DNA of 64,000 bases from Gaiellasilicea sp033857955 (GCA_033857955.1 JAWVCW010000002.1:1-64000); one strand, 5' to 3'; shown: positions 17,749 to 26,697, counted from the first letter of the stretch. Notes: generated from the letters alone by a model not told the origin. Program-made: numbers and translations.

Positions 17749-19562
17749 TGCAGAAACAGACCTCGTTCCAGCCCGTGGCACCCGGCGTCTCGCGCTTCCG
17801 GGACACCTGCAACGTCTACGTGCTCCGCTCCGGCCGCGGTGCCGTTCTCGTCGATTTCGGCAGTGGGGCGGTGCTCGACCACCTCGACGAGCTCGACGTC
17901 GACCGGGTCACAGACGTGCTCATCACCCACCACCATCGCGACCAGGTGCAGGGGCTGGCGCGCGCCGTCGAGGCCGGGGCGCGGATCTGGGTGCCGCCGG
18001 TCGAGCGCGACCTGGTCGAGGGGATCGACACGCGCTGGGAGACGAGGCAGATCGACAACGACTACGACCTTCGCCAGGACCGCTTCTCGCTGCTCGAGGG
18101 CGTCCCGGTCACGGGAGCGGTCGCCGAGTACCGCACGACCCGCTTCGGCGAGCACGACGTCTACGTCCTGCCGACGCCGGGGCACACCGTCGGTTCGGTG
18201 ACGTACCTCGTCGAGGTCGCCGGCCGCCGGCTCGCGTTCTCGGGCGATCTCGCGCACGGCGACGGTCGCGTCTGGTCGCTCGCCGCGACCCAGTGGTCCT
18301 ACTCGGGCGTCGAAGGGCTCGCCGCGACCAACTTCTCCTGCGGTGTCCTCGCAGGGCACGAGCCGCACGTCCTCCTTCCCTCGCACGGCGAGCCCGTCGA
18401 GGAGCCTGCAGCCGCGCTCGAGCGGATCCGCGCTCTGGTCGAGGAGCTCGCGCGTCTGCGGCTCGACCCGCCCTGGCGCTTCGACCACATGTTCCGGCAG
18501 CCGTGGGAGGCCGTCACGCCTCACCTGCTGCGCAACCGGACGAGCTTTGCGAACAGCTACGCGCTCGTCTCCGAATCGGGCGGCGCGATCCTGATCGACT
18601 TCGGCTACGACGTCTCGACGGGTCTCGTCCCGAGCACCGACCGGACTGCGCGGCGGCCGCTCCTCTGGTCGCTCGACGTGCTGAAGCGCGAGCACGGCGT
18701 CGTGCGGATCGAGGCGGTGATCGCGACCCACTACCACGACGACCACGTCGCGGGGATGAACCTCCTGCGCGAGGTGGAGGGGACACAGGTGTGGGCAACC
18801 GCGAACGTCGCGCCGATCCTGGAGGAGCCCACGCGCTACGACCTCCCCTGCCTCTGGTTCGAGCCGATCCCCGTCGACCGGGTGCTGCAGCTCGAGGCGC
18901 CGGTCGCATGGCAGGAGTACGAGCTGACGGCGTACGCGCTGCCCGGCCACACGCTCTACGCCGCCGCGATCGGCTTCGAGGTGGACGGCAAGCGTGTGCT
19001 CGCGACCGGCGACCAGCAGACCACCGGCGTCCCGCGCGGGATCCTCAACTACCAGTACCGCAACCGCTTCCGGATCGACGACTTCGTCGAGAGCGCCGAG
19101 CTGTACCGCCGCCTGCGTCCCGACCTCGTCGTGAGCGGCCACTGGCCCGTGCAGGAGGTCGACGGCGCCTATCTCGAGCAGTTGCACGCCGACGGCGTCC
19201 GGCTCGCCGAGTTGCACCGCCACCTGCTACCGGACGAGGTCGACTTCGGCGCCGAGGGCGCGGGCGCCCGGATCGAGCCCTACCGCTCGGCCGCGCCCGC
19301 CGGCGGCACGGTCGAGCTCGACGTCGCCGTGCGGAACCCGTTCGAGCGGCCTGCCATTGCAAGCGTCCGGCTCGCCGTCCCCGCCGGCTGGCCGGCGCCG
19401 GGAGCTCGGGAGGCCGAGCTCGAGCCGAGGGGAGAGGTCGTGCTGCGGTTTTCGGTCGTCACCGGCAGCGAGCCGAGGCGCCGCGCCCGCGTCGCGGCCG
19501 ACGTCACGGTCGACGGGACGCCGTTCGGCCAGCTGGCGGAGGCGCTGGTGGACGTCGAGTGA
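17748..19562 (+). CDS. Tandem metallo-beta-lactamase-fold protein with C-terminal NEW3-like domain
   Basis: A cytoplasmic 604-residue protein. The first MBL domain (about 15-215) has the metal motif THHHRDQ near residue 59, in which the last His of HxHxDH is Gln, plus PTPGHTVGS. The second domain (about 245-470) has a canonical THYHDDH near residue 326 and ALPGHTLYA. The last 100 residues are an Ig-like domain resembling the alpha-galactosidase-associated NEW3/NPCBM-assoc type. ATG 17748 was chosen for length and position; upstream in-frame starts lie over the ABC gene's start. First gene of the plus arm, overlapping the next hydrolase (GTGA). The reaction is unknown; a hydrolase or lactonase acting on a sugar derivative is plausible. 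Confidence 0.85.
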   Translation: MQKQTSFQPVAPGVSRFRDTCNVYVLRSGRGAVLVDFGSGAVLDHLDELDVDRVTDVLITHHHRDQVQGLARAVEAGARIWVPPVERDLVEGIDTRWETRQIDNDYDLRQDRFSLLEGVPVTGAVAEYRTTRFGEHDVYVLPTPGHTVGSVTYLVEVAGRRLAFSGDLAHGDGRVWSLAATQWSYSGVEGLAATNFSCGVLAGHEPHVLLPSHGEPVEEPAAALERIRALVEELARLRLDPPWRFDHMFRQPWEAVTPHLLRNRTSFANSYALVSESGGAILIDFGYDVSTGLVPSTDRTARRPLLWSLDVLKREHGVVRIEAVIATHYHDDHVAGMNLLREVEGTQVWATANVAPILEEPTRYDLPCLWFEPIPVDRVLQLEAPVAWQEYELTAYALPGHTLYAAAIGFEVDGKRVLATGDQQTTGVPRGILNYQYRNRFRIDDFVESAELYRRLRPDLVVSGHWPVQEVDGAYLEQLHADGVRLAELHRHLLPDEVDFGAEGAGARIEPYRSAAPAGGTVELDVAVRNPFERPAIASVRLAVPAGWPAPGAREAELEPRGEVVLRFSVVTGSEPRRRARVAADVTVDGTPFGQLAEALVDVE

Positions 19563-21268
19563 GCGAGCCACGCATCGAGGCCGACGGACGCGTCGTCGTC
19601 GAGGCGCCGGCCTACCGGCTCGAGGTGCTCGCAGACGGGCTGAAGGCGATCCTCGGCCCGCCGGACGGCGGGCCCTGGCTCACGCTTCGTCCGCACGCGG
19701 TCTTCGACACGACGGACGGGACGGACGAGACGCTCTCGGTCTCGCCGCCGCGCGTCGTCGCGGGCCGGATCGAGGTCGAGCGGCGCTCGACCCTCTGGGA
19801 GCGCGCGGTCGTGTCCTTCCAGCCCGGCGAGAGCGCCGTCGACGTGCGCGCCTCGGTCACGGGCAGAGGCGACCTCACCGAGGTCAACGTCTTCGCGCTC
19901 CGCTCGCTGCTGCCCGACCGGCCCACGGGGCTGCTGCCGAGCGGCCACGCATTCACTCGGCTCTTCTGCGCCAACCCGGCACACGCGACGGGAATCCGTC
20001 CCGCCTTCGAGCCTGCCGTGATCGGCGTGACCGGCGACGGCGAGCCCGGCCGCCACCACTGGTTCTTCACGCCGTCGCCGCTCTACTACGCGTGGTCGGA
20101 CGACGACGAGCGCGAATGGCTCGACCTCGGCCTTGCCGCGCCGGTCGAGGAGCTGACGTTCGTCCAGGCCGCCTACGCCCCGCGCGACGGCGGCTGGCGG
20201 CTCCAGCTGGAGTACGAGGGCCACACCCGGGTCGACGGCGAGTTCAAAGCGCCGGTCGTCGTGCTCACGCCGGGCGTGCCGGATCCCTACACGGGCCTCC
20301 GGCGCCATCGAGACGACCTCGTCGCCCGCGGCGCGTCCCCGCCGGTCGAGGAGCGCGAGCTGCCCGCGTGGTGGACCGAGCCGATCTTCTGCGGCTGGGG
20401 CGCGCAATTCCATCTCTACGAGGCATCGGGCGTCTCCGCCATGGAACAGGCGACGCAGGCCAACTACGACGACTTCCTCGCAGCCCTCGAGCGGGAGAGG
20501 CTGTCGCCCGGCACGATCACGATCGACGACAAGTGGCAGACGGCGTACGGCACGAACGAGCCGGACACGGCGAAGTGGCCCGACCTGAAAGGCTGGATCG
20601 CGGGGCAGCACGAGAAGGGGCGGCGCGTCGTCCTGTGGTGGAAGGCCTGGGATCCGGAAGGGCTGCCGCCCGAGCTCTGCATCCGCAACGCCGACGGAGC
20701 TCCGGTGGCGTTCGACCCGACCAACCCTGCGGCGCGCGAGGTGCTCGCACGGCAGGTGACGCAGCTCCTGAGCCCCGGCGGCCTCGATGCCGACGGCCTC
20801 AAGATCGACTTCACGGCGCGGACGCCGAGCGGGAGGGCGCTGGCAGTTCACGGGGAGGGATGGGGGATCTCGCTCCTGCACGAGCTGCTCGCGGTCGTGC
20901 ACGCGGCGGCAAAGGCGGCAAAGGCGGACGCCCTCCTGATCACGCAGACGCCGCACCCCGCGTTCGTCGACGTCGCGGACATGATCCGCCTCAACGACAT
21001 CATCGGCGGACACGACTCGGTGGTGCCGCAGATGCGGTTCCGCGCCGCGGTCACCCGCGCCGCGGTCCCGGAGCTGCCGATCGACACCGACGACTGGCGG
21101 ATGCCCCACCGCGCGGCGTGGCGGGAGTACGTCGAGATCAAGCACGAGCTGGGCGTCCCGTCCCTCTACTACGCGACGCACGTCGACGCGGGGGGCGAGC
21201 CGCTCGAGCCCGAGGACTATCAGGCCTTGCGCGACGCCTGGGATCGGTGGAAGCTGGTCGGGAGATGA
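19559..21268 (+). CDS. Clan GH-D/GH31-like TIM-barrel glycoside hydrolase
   Basis: A 569-residue protein with an N-terminal beta-sandwich (about 1-265) and a TIM barrel. Barrel landmarks resemble GH36/GH27/GH31 enzymes: TITIDDKWQTAYG, then KWPDLKGWIAGQHEKGRRV, the probable nucleophile Asp in ADGLKIDF, and a late DTDDW. The LKIDF strand is closest to the KxD nucleophile motif of clan GH-D. No export signal is visible. GTG 19559 overlaps the MBL stop; the gene overlaps the LacI start (ATGA). An alpha-galactosidase or other alpha-glycosidase is the likely function; I cannot assign the family exactly. Confidence 0.75.
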   Translation: MSEPRIEADGRVVVEAPAYRLEVLADGLKAILGPPDGGPWLTLRPHAVFDTTDGTDETLSVSPPRVVAGRIEVERRSTLWERAVVSFQPGESAVDVRASVTGRGDLTEVNVFALRSLLPDRPTGLLPSGHAFTRLFCANPAHATGIRPAFEPAVIGVTGDGEPGRHHWFFTPSPLYYAWSDDDEREWLDLGLAAPVEELTFVQAAYAPRDGGWRLQLEYEGHTRVDGEFKAPVVVLTPGVPDPYTGLRRHRDDLVARGASPPVEERELPAWWTEPIFCGWGAQFHLYEASGVSAMEQATQANYDDFLAALERERLSPGTITIDDKWQTAYGTNEPDTAKWPDLKGWIAGQHEKGRRVVLWWKAWDPEGLPPELCIRNADGAPVAFDPTNPAAREVLARQVTQLLSPGGLDADGLKIDFTARTPSGRALAVHGEGWGISLLHELLAVVHAAAKAAKADALLITQTPHPAFVDVADMIRLNDIIGGHDSVVPQMRFRAAVTRAAVPELPIDTDDWRMPHRAAWREYVEIKHELGVPSLYYATHVDAGGEPLEPEDYQALRDAWDRWKLVGR

Positions 21269-22308
21269 ATCCGCTCGACGCAGCTGCCCCGGTCCCGGCC
21301 CGGCACGTCACCCTCGCTGACATCGCCCGCGCCGCAGGCACGTCGGCGTCCACCGCGTCGCGCGCGCTCAGCGGCCGCGGCTACGTCTCCGAGGAGGCGC
21401 GCGAGCGGCTGCGGGAGGCCGCCGAGCGGCTGGGCTACGTTCCCAACCTGTCGGCCCGGACGCTCAAGCAGCGTGCGAGCCGCGTGATCGGCGTCGCCGT
21501 CTCCGACCTCGGCAACCAGTTCTACGCGCGGCTCGCGGCCGGGATCGAGCAGACGCTGCGCGAGGCGGACTACCAGATGGTTCTCGTCTCCGACAACAGC
21601 GACCGCACGCAGGAGCTCGCGTGCGCGAAGGCGTTCCTCGCGATGCGCACGGCGGGAGTGATCATCACGCCCGCCGACAGCGAGGCCGCCGCGCTGCTCG
21701 CGCGCAACGGCGTCGACGTGGTGGAGGTCGACCGCCGGCTCGCGGAAGTCCCGTGCGACGGCGTCGTGATCGACAACGAGCGCGGCGCCCGCGACGCGAC
21801 GACGCATCTGCTCGCGCTCGGCCACCTACGCGTCGGCCTGCTCGTCGCCGACACCGACTGGACGAGCGACGCCGGGCGTCTCCAGGGCTACCTCGACGGC
21901 CACGCGCAGTTCGAGGTCGAGGTGGACGAGCGGCTGATCGTCCCGATCGCGTTCCACGCGCCGGACACCGAAAGCCGCATCGGGGCCCTCGTCGACGAGC
22001 AGCGTCCGACGGCGATCTTCGCCGCCAACAACACGCTCGCGGAACATGCGTGGCAGGTGCTGCGCCGGCGCGGTCTCCGGCTGCCGCACGACGTCTCGCT
22101 CGTCGGCTTCGACGACGTCCCGTGGATGGCGATGGTCGAGCCGGGGATCACCGTCGTCTCGCAGCCGACCGTCGAGATGGGGCGGCGGGCGGCGCAGCTG
22201 CTGCTCCGGCGGGCTGCCGATCCGGCCTGCCCGCCCGCACTCGAGACACTCGAGCCGACGCTGATCGTGCGTGGCTCGACGGCGCCGCCGTCACCACTCC
22301 AGCACTAG
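21265..22308 (+). CDS. LacI-family transcriptional regulator of the sugar locus
   Basis: A 347-residue repressor. The N-terminal LacI helix-turn-helix and hinge are at about residues 14-65 (VTLADIARAAGTSASTASRALSG split over the usual positions, then YVPNLSARTL). The rest is the periplasmic-binding-protein-like effector domain with IGVAVSDLGNQFYARL and VSLVGFDDVPW. It sits directly upstream of the binding-protein and permease genes. A palindromic element lies in the 99-bp gap that follows, and a related one in the 17.7 kb divergent promoter, so it probably controls both arms and derepresses on binding an imported sugar. ATG 21265 overlaps the preceding stop. Confidence 0.94.
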   Translation: MNPLDAAAPVPARHVTLADIARAAGTSASTASRALSGRGYVSEEARERLREAAERLGYVPNLSARTLKQRASRVIGVAVSDLGNQFYARLAAGIEQTLREADYQMVLVSDNSDRTQELACAKAFLAMRTAGVIITPADSEAAALLARNGVDVVEVDRRLAEVPCDGVVIDNERGARDATTHLLALGHLRVGLLVADTDWTSDAGRLQGYLDGHAQFEVEVDERLIVPIAFHAPDTESRIGALVDEQRPTAIFAANNTLAEHAWQVLRRRGLRLPHDVSLVGFDDVPWMAMVEPGITVVSQPTVEMGRRAAQLLLRRAADPACPPALETLEPTLIVRGSTAPPSPLQH

Positions 22309-22324
22309 CTCAGCAGCACCGAGG

Positions 22325-22354
22325 TTGACAGCGATCGTCCATATGTGGTTACGT
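22325..22354 (+). promoter_or_regulatory. Promoter of the sugar-binding protein/permease operon
   Basis: A consensus -35 TTGACA (22325-22330) is followed after 18 bp by a weak -10 TTACGT (22349-22354). It lies in the only sizeable gap of the plus arm and would drive the 17 genes from the binding protein to the lyxose isomerase. The operator overlaps its -10. Confidence 0.5.
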
Positions 22355-22363
22355 TGTCACACA
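22344..22363. promoter_or_regulatory. Candidate LacI-type operator
   Basis: TGTGGTTACGTTGTCACA (22344-22361) has TGTG/CACA arms around a central ACGT, the even-centred CG form usual for LacI-family sites. It overlaps the -10 of the promoter at 22325, so binding would block transcription. The right half recurs at 17737-17748. Confidence 0.55.
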
Positions 22364-22407
22364 CCACGTTTCCGGGGTCCCGTACCTCTTTATCTGGAGG
22401 GATGACA

Positions 22408-23763
22408 ATGTCGAGTCGGTGGAAGCGGAGCGGAGTGCTCCTGACGGTTGCAGGGTTGTGTGTCGTGATCTGGGCGAGCTTCGCCGCCGCCCAGGCGGAT
22501 GTCAAAGCCGGCCCGAACGCCGGTGCGACGCTGAAGATCATGGGCTTCGGCCCGGGCGACGAGATCGCCAACATCCGCGCGTCCGAGGCTGAGGCGGCCC
22601 TCGGCGGCGCGGCCGTCTCGAATCCGCGCGGCGGGTTCAGCGACCAGACGTTCCTCGCGGCGCTCGCCGCGAAGGACGTGCCGGACCTCGTCTACATGGA
22701 CCGGCAGAAGGTCGCCTCGTATGCGGCACGCGGTGCGCTCGTCCCGCTTGGAAACTGCATCAAGCAGCAGAGCATCGACACGTCTCAGTACCGCCTCGCC
22801 GCGCTCAACGAGGTTCGCTACAAGGGCCAGACCTACGCGATCCCGGAGTTCACGAACCCGCGGACGATCATCGTCAACGACAAGGTCGCGGCTGACGCCG
22901 GCGTGACCGTGGCGGCGTTCAACACGAACGACTGGGCGGCACTCCGCGCGACGAACAAGAAGGTGCTGAAGACCGACGGCGGCAAGGTGACACGCATCGG
23001 CTTCGACCCGAAGATCCCCGAGTTCTTCCCGATGTGGGCGAAGGCGAACGGGGTCAACCTGCTGAGCGCCGACGGCCTCAAGGCTCACCTCAACGACCCG
23101 AAGTCGGTCGCAGCCCTCACGTACGCCTACTCGCTGATCCAGGATCACGGCGGCTGGGGCCCGTTCAAGTCGTTCCGCGACACGTGGGACTTCTTCGGCG
23201 CCGGCAACCAGGTCGCCAAGAACCAGATCGGCGCCTGGCCGATGGAGAGCTTCTACTACAACGTGCTGGCCCAGAACTCGCCGCAGGTGAACATCACGGC
23301 GCTGCCCTTCAAGAACCGCAAGGGCGGCCCGATCACGCTGATCACCGGCAACGGCTGGGCGATCCCGAAGGGCGCCAAGAACCCGGGCCTCGCGTGCCGC
23401 TGGATCAAGGCGGTTACCGCACCGGCATCGTGGGTCAAGGCGGCGAAGGCCCGGTTCGACGCGCAGAAGCGCCTCAACCGGCCGTTCACCGGCGTCTACA
23501 CGGCCAACAAGGCTGCGGACACCAAGATCTACGAGGACATCTACCAGAAGATGGGCCGCGCGGATTTCGACAACGCCGTCTCGCTGCTCGTCAGCATCAA
23601 CCGGTACGGCTTCACCCTCCCGGCCTCGCCGGGTGGCGCGGAGTTCAACACGGCGATGCAGGATGCGATCAACCGTGTCCTCGCCGGCACCCAGAGCCCG
23701 AAGGCGGCCCTCGACCAGGCGCAGAAGGAGGCGCAGGCCGCGATCGACCGGAACAAGAGGTAA
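22408..23763 (+). CDS. Extracellular solute-binding protein of a carbohydrate ABC importer
   Basis: A 451-residue exported sugar-binding protein (family 1 type). The signal peptide spans about residues 1-27 with cleavage after FAAAQA. It has no lipobox Cys at the right place, so it may be released or held by other means, unlike most Gram-positive homologues. The mature part carries the usual two-lobe features (LVYMDRQKVASYAARGAL, WPMESFYYN, GNGWAIPKGAKN). ATG 22408 sits seven bases after GGAGGG; the in-frame ATG at 22402 is too close to it. It is followed after 20 bp by the permeases. An oligosaccharide ligand is inferred from the hydrolases in the operon. Confidence 0.92.
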   Translation: MSSRWKRSGVLLTVAGLCVVIWASFAAAQADVKAGPNAGATLKIMGFGPGDEIANIRASEAEAALGGAAVSNPRGGFSDQTFLAALAAKDVPDLVYMDRQKVASYAARGALVPLGNCIKQQSIDTSQYRLAALNEVRYKGQTYAIPEFTNPRTIIVNDKVAADAGVTVAAFNTNDWAALRATNKKVLKTDGGKVTRIGFDPKIPEFFPMWAKANGVNLLSADGLKAHLNDPKSVAALTYAYSLIQDHGGWGPFKSFRDTWDFFGAGNQVAKNQIGAWPMESFYYNVLAQNSPQVNITALPFKNRKGGPITLITGNGWAIPKGAKNPGLACRWIKAVTAPASWVKAAKARFDAQKRLNRPFTGVYTANKAADTKIYEDIYQKMGRADFDNAVSLLVSINRYGFTLPASPGGAEFNTAMQDAINRVLAGTQSPKAALDQAQKEAQAAIDRNKR

Positions 23764-23783
23764 GCCAGCACCGGCCCTGAACC

Positions 23784-24746
23784 GTGGCCAGTGTCGCCAG
23801 TAGCACGACAGCGCCGGGCTTTCGCGAGAAGGCCCGGCGCTGGGCTGCCGGCTTCCGCGAGCGGGAGACCTGGGCTGCCTACGCCTTCCTCGCTCCCTGG
23901 CTGATCGGCTTCGTCATCTTCACGGCGATCCCGATGGGCTGGAGCGCCTGGCTCTCGCTGACGGACTACAGCGTCATCCAGGACGCCAAGTACGTCGGGC
24001 TCGACAACTACCGGTTCATGCTCGATGACCCGAAGGTCCGGCTGGCGCTGACGAACAACTTGACCTTCGCCATGTTCTCGGTGCCGGGCGTGCTGATCGT
24101 CGCGCTCGGGCTGGCCATGATCCTGAACCGGGTCAAGTGGGGCGGCGGCTTCTTCCGCACGGTCTTCTACCTGCCGAACATCACGCCGCCCGTGGCGGTG
24201 GCGATCCTCTATCTGCTCCTCTTCAACGGCTCCGTCGGCGTGGTCAACCGCGGACTCGAGCTGATCCACGTCCCGGGGCCCTTCTGGACGACCGACCCGA
24301 CCTGGATCAAGCCGGGGCTCGCATTGATGAACGTCTGGTCTGTGGGCGGCACGATGGTCATCTTCCTCGCCGCGCTGAAGAGCGTGCCCCCGCACCTCTA
24401 CGAGGCGGCCGCCATCGACGGCGCCTCGGCGTGGCGTCGCTTTCGCGACATCACGCTGCCGATGATCAGTCCGGCGATCTTCTTCAACCTGATCATCCAG
24501 ACGATCTATGCCTTCACGCTCTTCGCCGAGGCCTACACCGCCTTCTTCGGAGCGGGCACGAAGTCGAACCAGACCGAGGCCGCGCTCTTCTATGGCATCT
24601 ACATCTTCCAGGAGGCGTTTGTGAACTTCCGGATGGGCTACGCTTCCGCGCTGGCCTGGCTCCTGTTCGTGATCATCATGGTGATCACGGCTGTCCAGGT
24701 GAAGGTGGGCAACCGCTTCGTCTTCTACGAGGGCGACAGGCGATGA
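23784..24746 (+). CDS. Carbohydrate ABC transporter permease (MalF/UgpA type)
   Basis: A 320-residue inner-membrane permease with six predicted helices. The first starts at about residue 35 (WAAYAFLAPWLIGFVIF). The cytoplasmic EAA loop that docks the ATPase reads EAAAIDGASAWRRFRDITLP. It pairs with the next gene as the MalF/MalG-type channel. The GTG start at 23784 is 20 bp after the binding-protein stop. Its end overlaps the second permease by ATGA. The substrate is probably the oligosaccharide bound by the preceding protein. Confidence 0.94.
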   Translation: MASVASSTTAPGFREKARRWAAGFRERETWAAYAFLAPWLIGFVIFTAIPMGWSAWLSLTDYSVIQDAKYVGLDNYRFMLDDPKVRLALTNNLTFAMFSVPGVLIVALGLAMILNRVKWGGGFFRTVFYLPNITPPVAVAILYLLLFNGSVGVVNRGLELIHVPGPFWTTDPTWIKPGLALMNVWSVGGTMVIFLAALKSVPPHLYEAAAIDGASAWRRFRDITLPMISPAIFFNLIIQTIYAFTLFAEAYTAFFGAGTKSNQTEAALFYGIYIFQEAFVNFRMGYASALAWLLFVIIMVITAVQVKVGNRFVFYEGDRR

Positions 24747-25693
24747 GCGAGGTCTCGCCCGACGTCCAGGTGCAGGCGAGGCAGGGCGCCATCGCTGCGG
24801 CTGCGCCGAAGCCCCCGCGCCGGTCCCTGCCGCGGCCGAACCGCAGCTGGTTCGGACAGGGCATCTTCCTCTTCGTCCTCGCGGGATTGTCGGTGCTCTT
24901 CGTCTACCCGTTTGTTTGGGTCCTCAGCGCGTCCTTCAAGCCGCAATCCCAGGTCTTCGACAACCGGATCATCCCCAAGGACTTCCACCCCGAGAACTAC
25001 TGGGGCGGCGACCCGAGCGTCTTCGACATCGCCGACGCGCCGGTCGCGCGCTGGCTCTTCAACAGCCTCTGGCTCGGCGGCCTCGAAGCGCTGCTCGTCA
25101 CGTTCGTCAGCGCTATCGTCGCCTTCGCGTTCGCCTATTTCCGGTTCCCCGGCCGCAACTTCTTCTTCGGGCTCGTGCTCGCGACGTTGATGCTGCCGAA
25201 TCAGGTGATGATGATCCCGCGCTACCTGATCTTCAACCACTTCAATCTCGTGAACACCCAGTACCCGCTCTGGGTGCCGGGCATCTTCGGCAGCGCGTTC
25301 TACATCTTCCTGCAGCGGCAGTTCTTCCTCGGCATCCCGCGCGAGCTCTTCGAGGCCGCCCGCATCGACGGCGACAACTACTGGACGATGTTCTGGCGGA
25401 TCGCACTCCCGATCGCGAAGCCGGCCCTGATCGTGACGTTCCTCTTCGAGTTCCAGGCCAAGTGGTTCGACCTGCTGGACCCGCTGATCTACCTGCGAGA
25501 CACGAACCTCTTCACGCTGCCGCTGGGGCTCAAGACGATCCTCGACTCGTTCGGAACGGGCGGCGGCGGCCAGGGCGACTGGCAGGTGATCGTCGCTGCA
25601 ACCGTGATCGCGACGATTCCGATGATCATCCTGTTCGGCTTCTTCCAGCGGTACTTCGTCCAGGGCATCGCCGCACAGGGAAGGAAAGGCTGA
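24743..25693 (+). CDS. Carbohydrate ABC transporter permease (MalG/UgpE type)
   Basis: A 316-residue partner permease. A Pro/Arg-rich cytoplasmic N-terminus of about 45 residues precedes six helices. The EAA loop is EAARIDGDNYWTMFWRIALP, and the GIFGSAFYIFLQRQFF segment is characteristic of MalG-like subunits. ATG 24743 overlaps the upstream stop. Its own stop overlaps the ROK start by one base (TGATG), so transport and first phosphorylation are translationally linked. Confidence 0.94.
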   Translation: MSEVSPDVQVQARQGAIAAAAPKPPRRSLPRPNRSWFGQGIFLFVLAGLSVLFVYPFVWVLSASFKPQSQVFDNRIIPKDFHPENYWGGDPSVFDIADAPVARWLFNSLWLGGLEALLVTFVSAIVAFAFAYFRFPGRNFFFGLVLATLMLPNQVMMIPRYLIFNHFNLVNTQYPLWVPGIFGSAFYIFLQRQFFLGIPRELFEAARIDGDNYWTMFWRIALPIAKPALIVTFLFEFQAKWFDLLDPLIYLRDTNLFTLPLGLKTILDSFGTGGGGQGDWQVIVAATVIATIPMIILFGFFQRYFVQGIAAQGRKG

Positions 25694-26697
25694 TGGCTGC
25701 GGTCCGGGCTCCGGCGGCCGTCGGCGAGGACGGCTCCGCCGCTGCGCGTCCACGCCCGGTGCTCGCGCTCGACATCGGCGGCACGAAGCTCGCCGCCGGG
25801 GTGGTCGACGCGACCGGCCGCGTCCTGTCGTTCGTCGTCGATCCGACGCTTGCGGACGAAGGTCCCGAGCGCGGGCTGGAGCGCCTCTTCGACCTGGGCC
25901 GGACAGCGGTCGCCGACTCGGGGCTCGGCTGGGCCGAGATCGCCGCCGTTGGAATCGGGTGCGGCGGACCGCTTGACGCGTCACGCGGCGTCCTGATCGC
26001 GCCGCCGCACCTTCCCGGCTGGCGCGATGTGCCGGTGACGGCGCTCGCCGAGCGAGCGTACGGCCTGCCGGTGGCGCTCGAGAACGATGCGACGGCCGCG
26101 GCCGCAGGCGAGCATCGCTGGGGTGCGGGCGCCGGGACGCGGAACATGATCTATCTGACGATCTCGACCGGTGTCGGCGGCGGCATCGTCATCGATGGAC
26201 GCCTCTATCGCGGCGCCAGCGGCAACGGTGGCGAGCTCGGCCACGTCACCATCGACTGCGACGGCCGCCGGTGCAACGGCTGCGGGCGGAAGGGGTGCCT
26301 TGAGGCGTACGTCTCGGGAACGTCGATCGCGGAGCGCGCCCAGGAGGCGGGAATGGGAGACGTGACGGCGGCACAGGTCAGCGCCGCCGCACGCGCGGGC
26401 GACCCGGTCGCGACCGAGGTCTGGGACGCGACCGTCGACGCGCTCGCCTGCGGACTGACGTCGATCGTCAATCTGTTCGAGCCCGAGCTCGTCGTCCTCG
26501 GCGGCGGCGTCGTCAGCGGCACCGGTGAGCAACTGCTCGGGCCCGTCCGCGAGCGCGTCCGCAACGAGTCGATGAAGCCCGCAGGTGAGGCGGCGCAGAT
26601 CGTTCAGTCCGCTCTCGGCGATCATGTGGGCGTCGTGGGAGCAGCCGCGATCGGATACGAACGGGCCGTCGCGGACGACGTACGCACGGATGGCTGA
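25693..26697 (+). CDS. ROK-family sugar kinase
   Basis: A 334-residue ROK-family protein without a DNA-binding domain, hence a kinase rather than a repressor. Visible are the ATP loop DIGGTKLAAG (about residues 25-34), the catalytic Asp in ENDATAAA, the GNGGELGHVTI segment with the sugar-contacting Glu and His, and the zinc-binding CNGCGRKGCLE. Known family members phosphorylate glucose, mannose, N-acetylmannosamine, GlcNAc or allose. Next to mannosidases and a GH84, mannose or GlcNAc are the likely substrates. The start overlaps the permease stop. Confidence 0.92.
   Translation: MAAVRAPAAVGEDGSAAARPRPVLALDIGGTKLAAGVVDATGRVLSFVVDPTLADEGPERGLERLFDLGRTAVADSGLGWAEIAAVGIGCGGPLDASRGVLIAPPHLPGWRDVPVTALAERAYGLPVALENDATAAAAGEHRWGAGAGTRNMIYLTISTGVGGGIVIDGRLYRGASGNGGELGHVTIDCDGRRCNGCGRKGCLEAYVSGTSIAERAQEAGMGDVTAAQVSAAARAGDPVATEVWDATVDALACGLTSIVNLFEPELVVLGGGVVSGTGEQLLGPVRERVRNESMKPAGEAAQIVQSALGDHVGVVGAAAIGYERAVADDVRTDG

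Noticed and set aside
17709..19223. Minus-strand 504-residue open frame
   Set aside because: Antisense to the tandem MBL gene; composition of a GC-rich shadow frame.
19559..21268. Calling this enzyme a GH31 sulfoquinovosidase to complete a sulfoglycolysis pathway
   Set aside because: The nucleophile region looks like KxD of clan GH-D, and I see no sulfoquinovose-specific motif; support is too thin.
22408..22490. Lipobox in the sugar-binding protein
   Set aside because: The Cys in the hydrophobic core is preceded by Leu, not Gly/Ala/Ser, and lies before the end of the hydrophobic segment.
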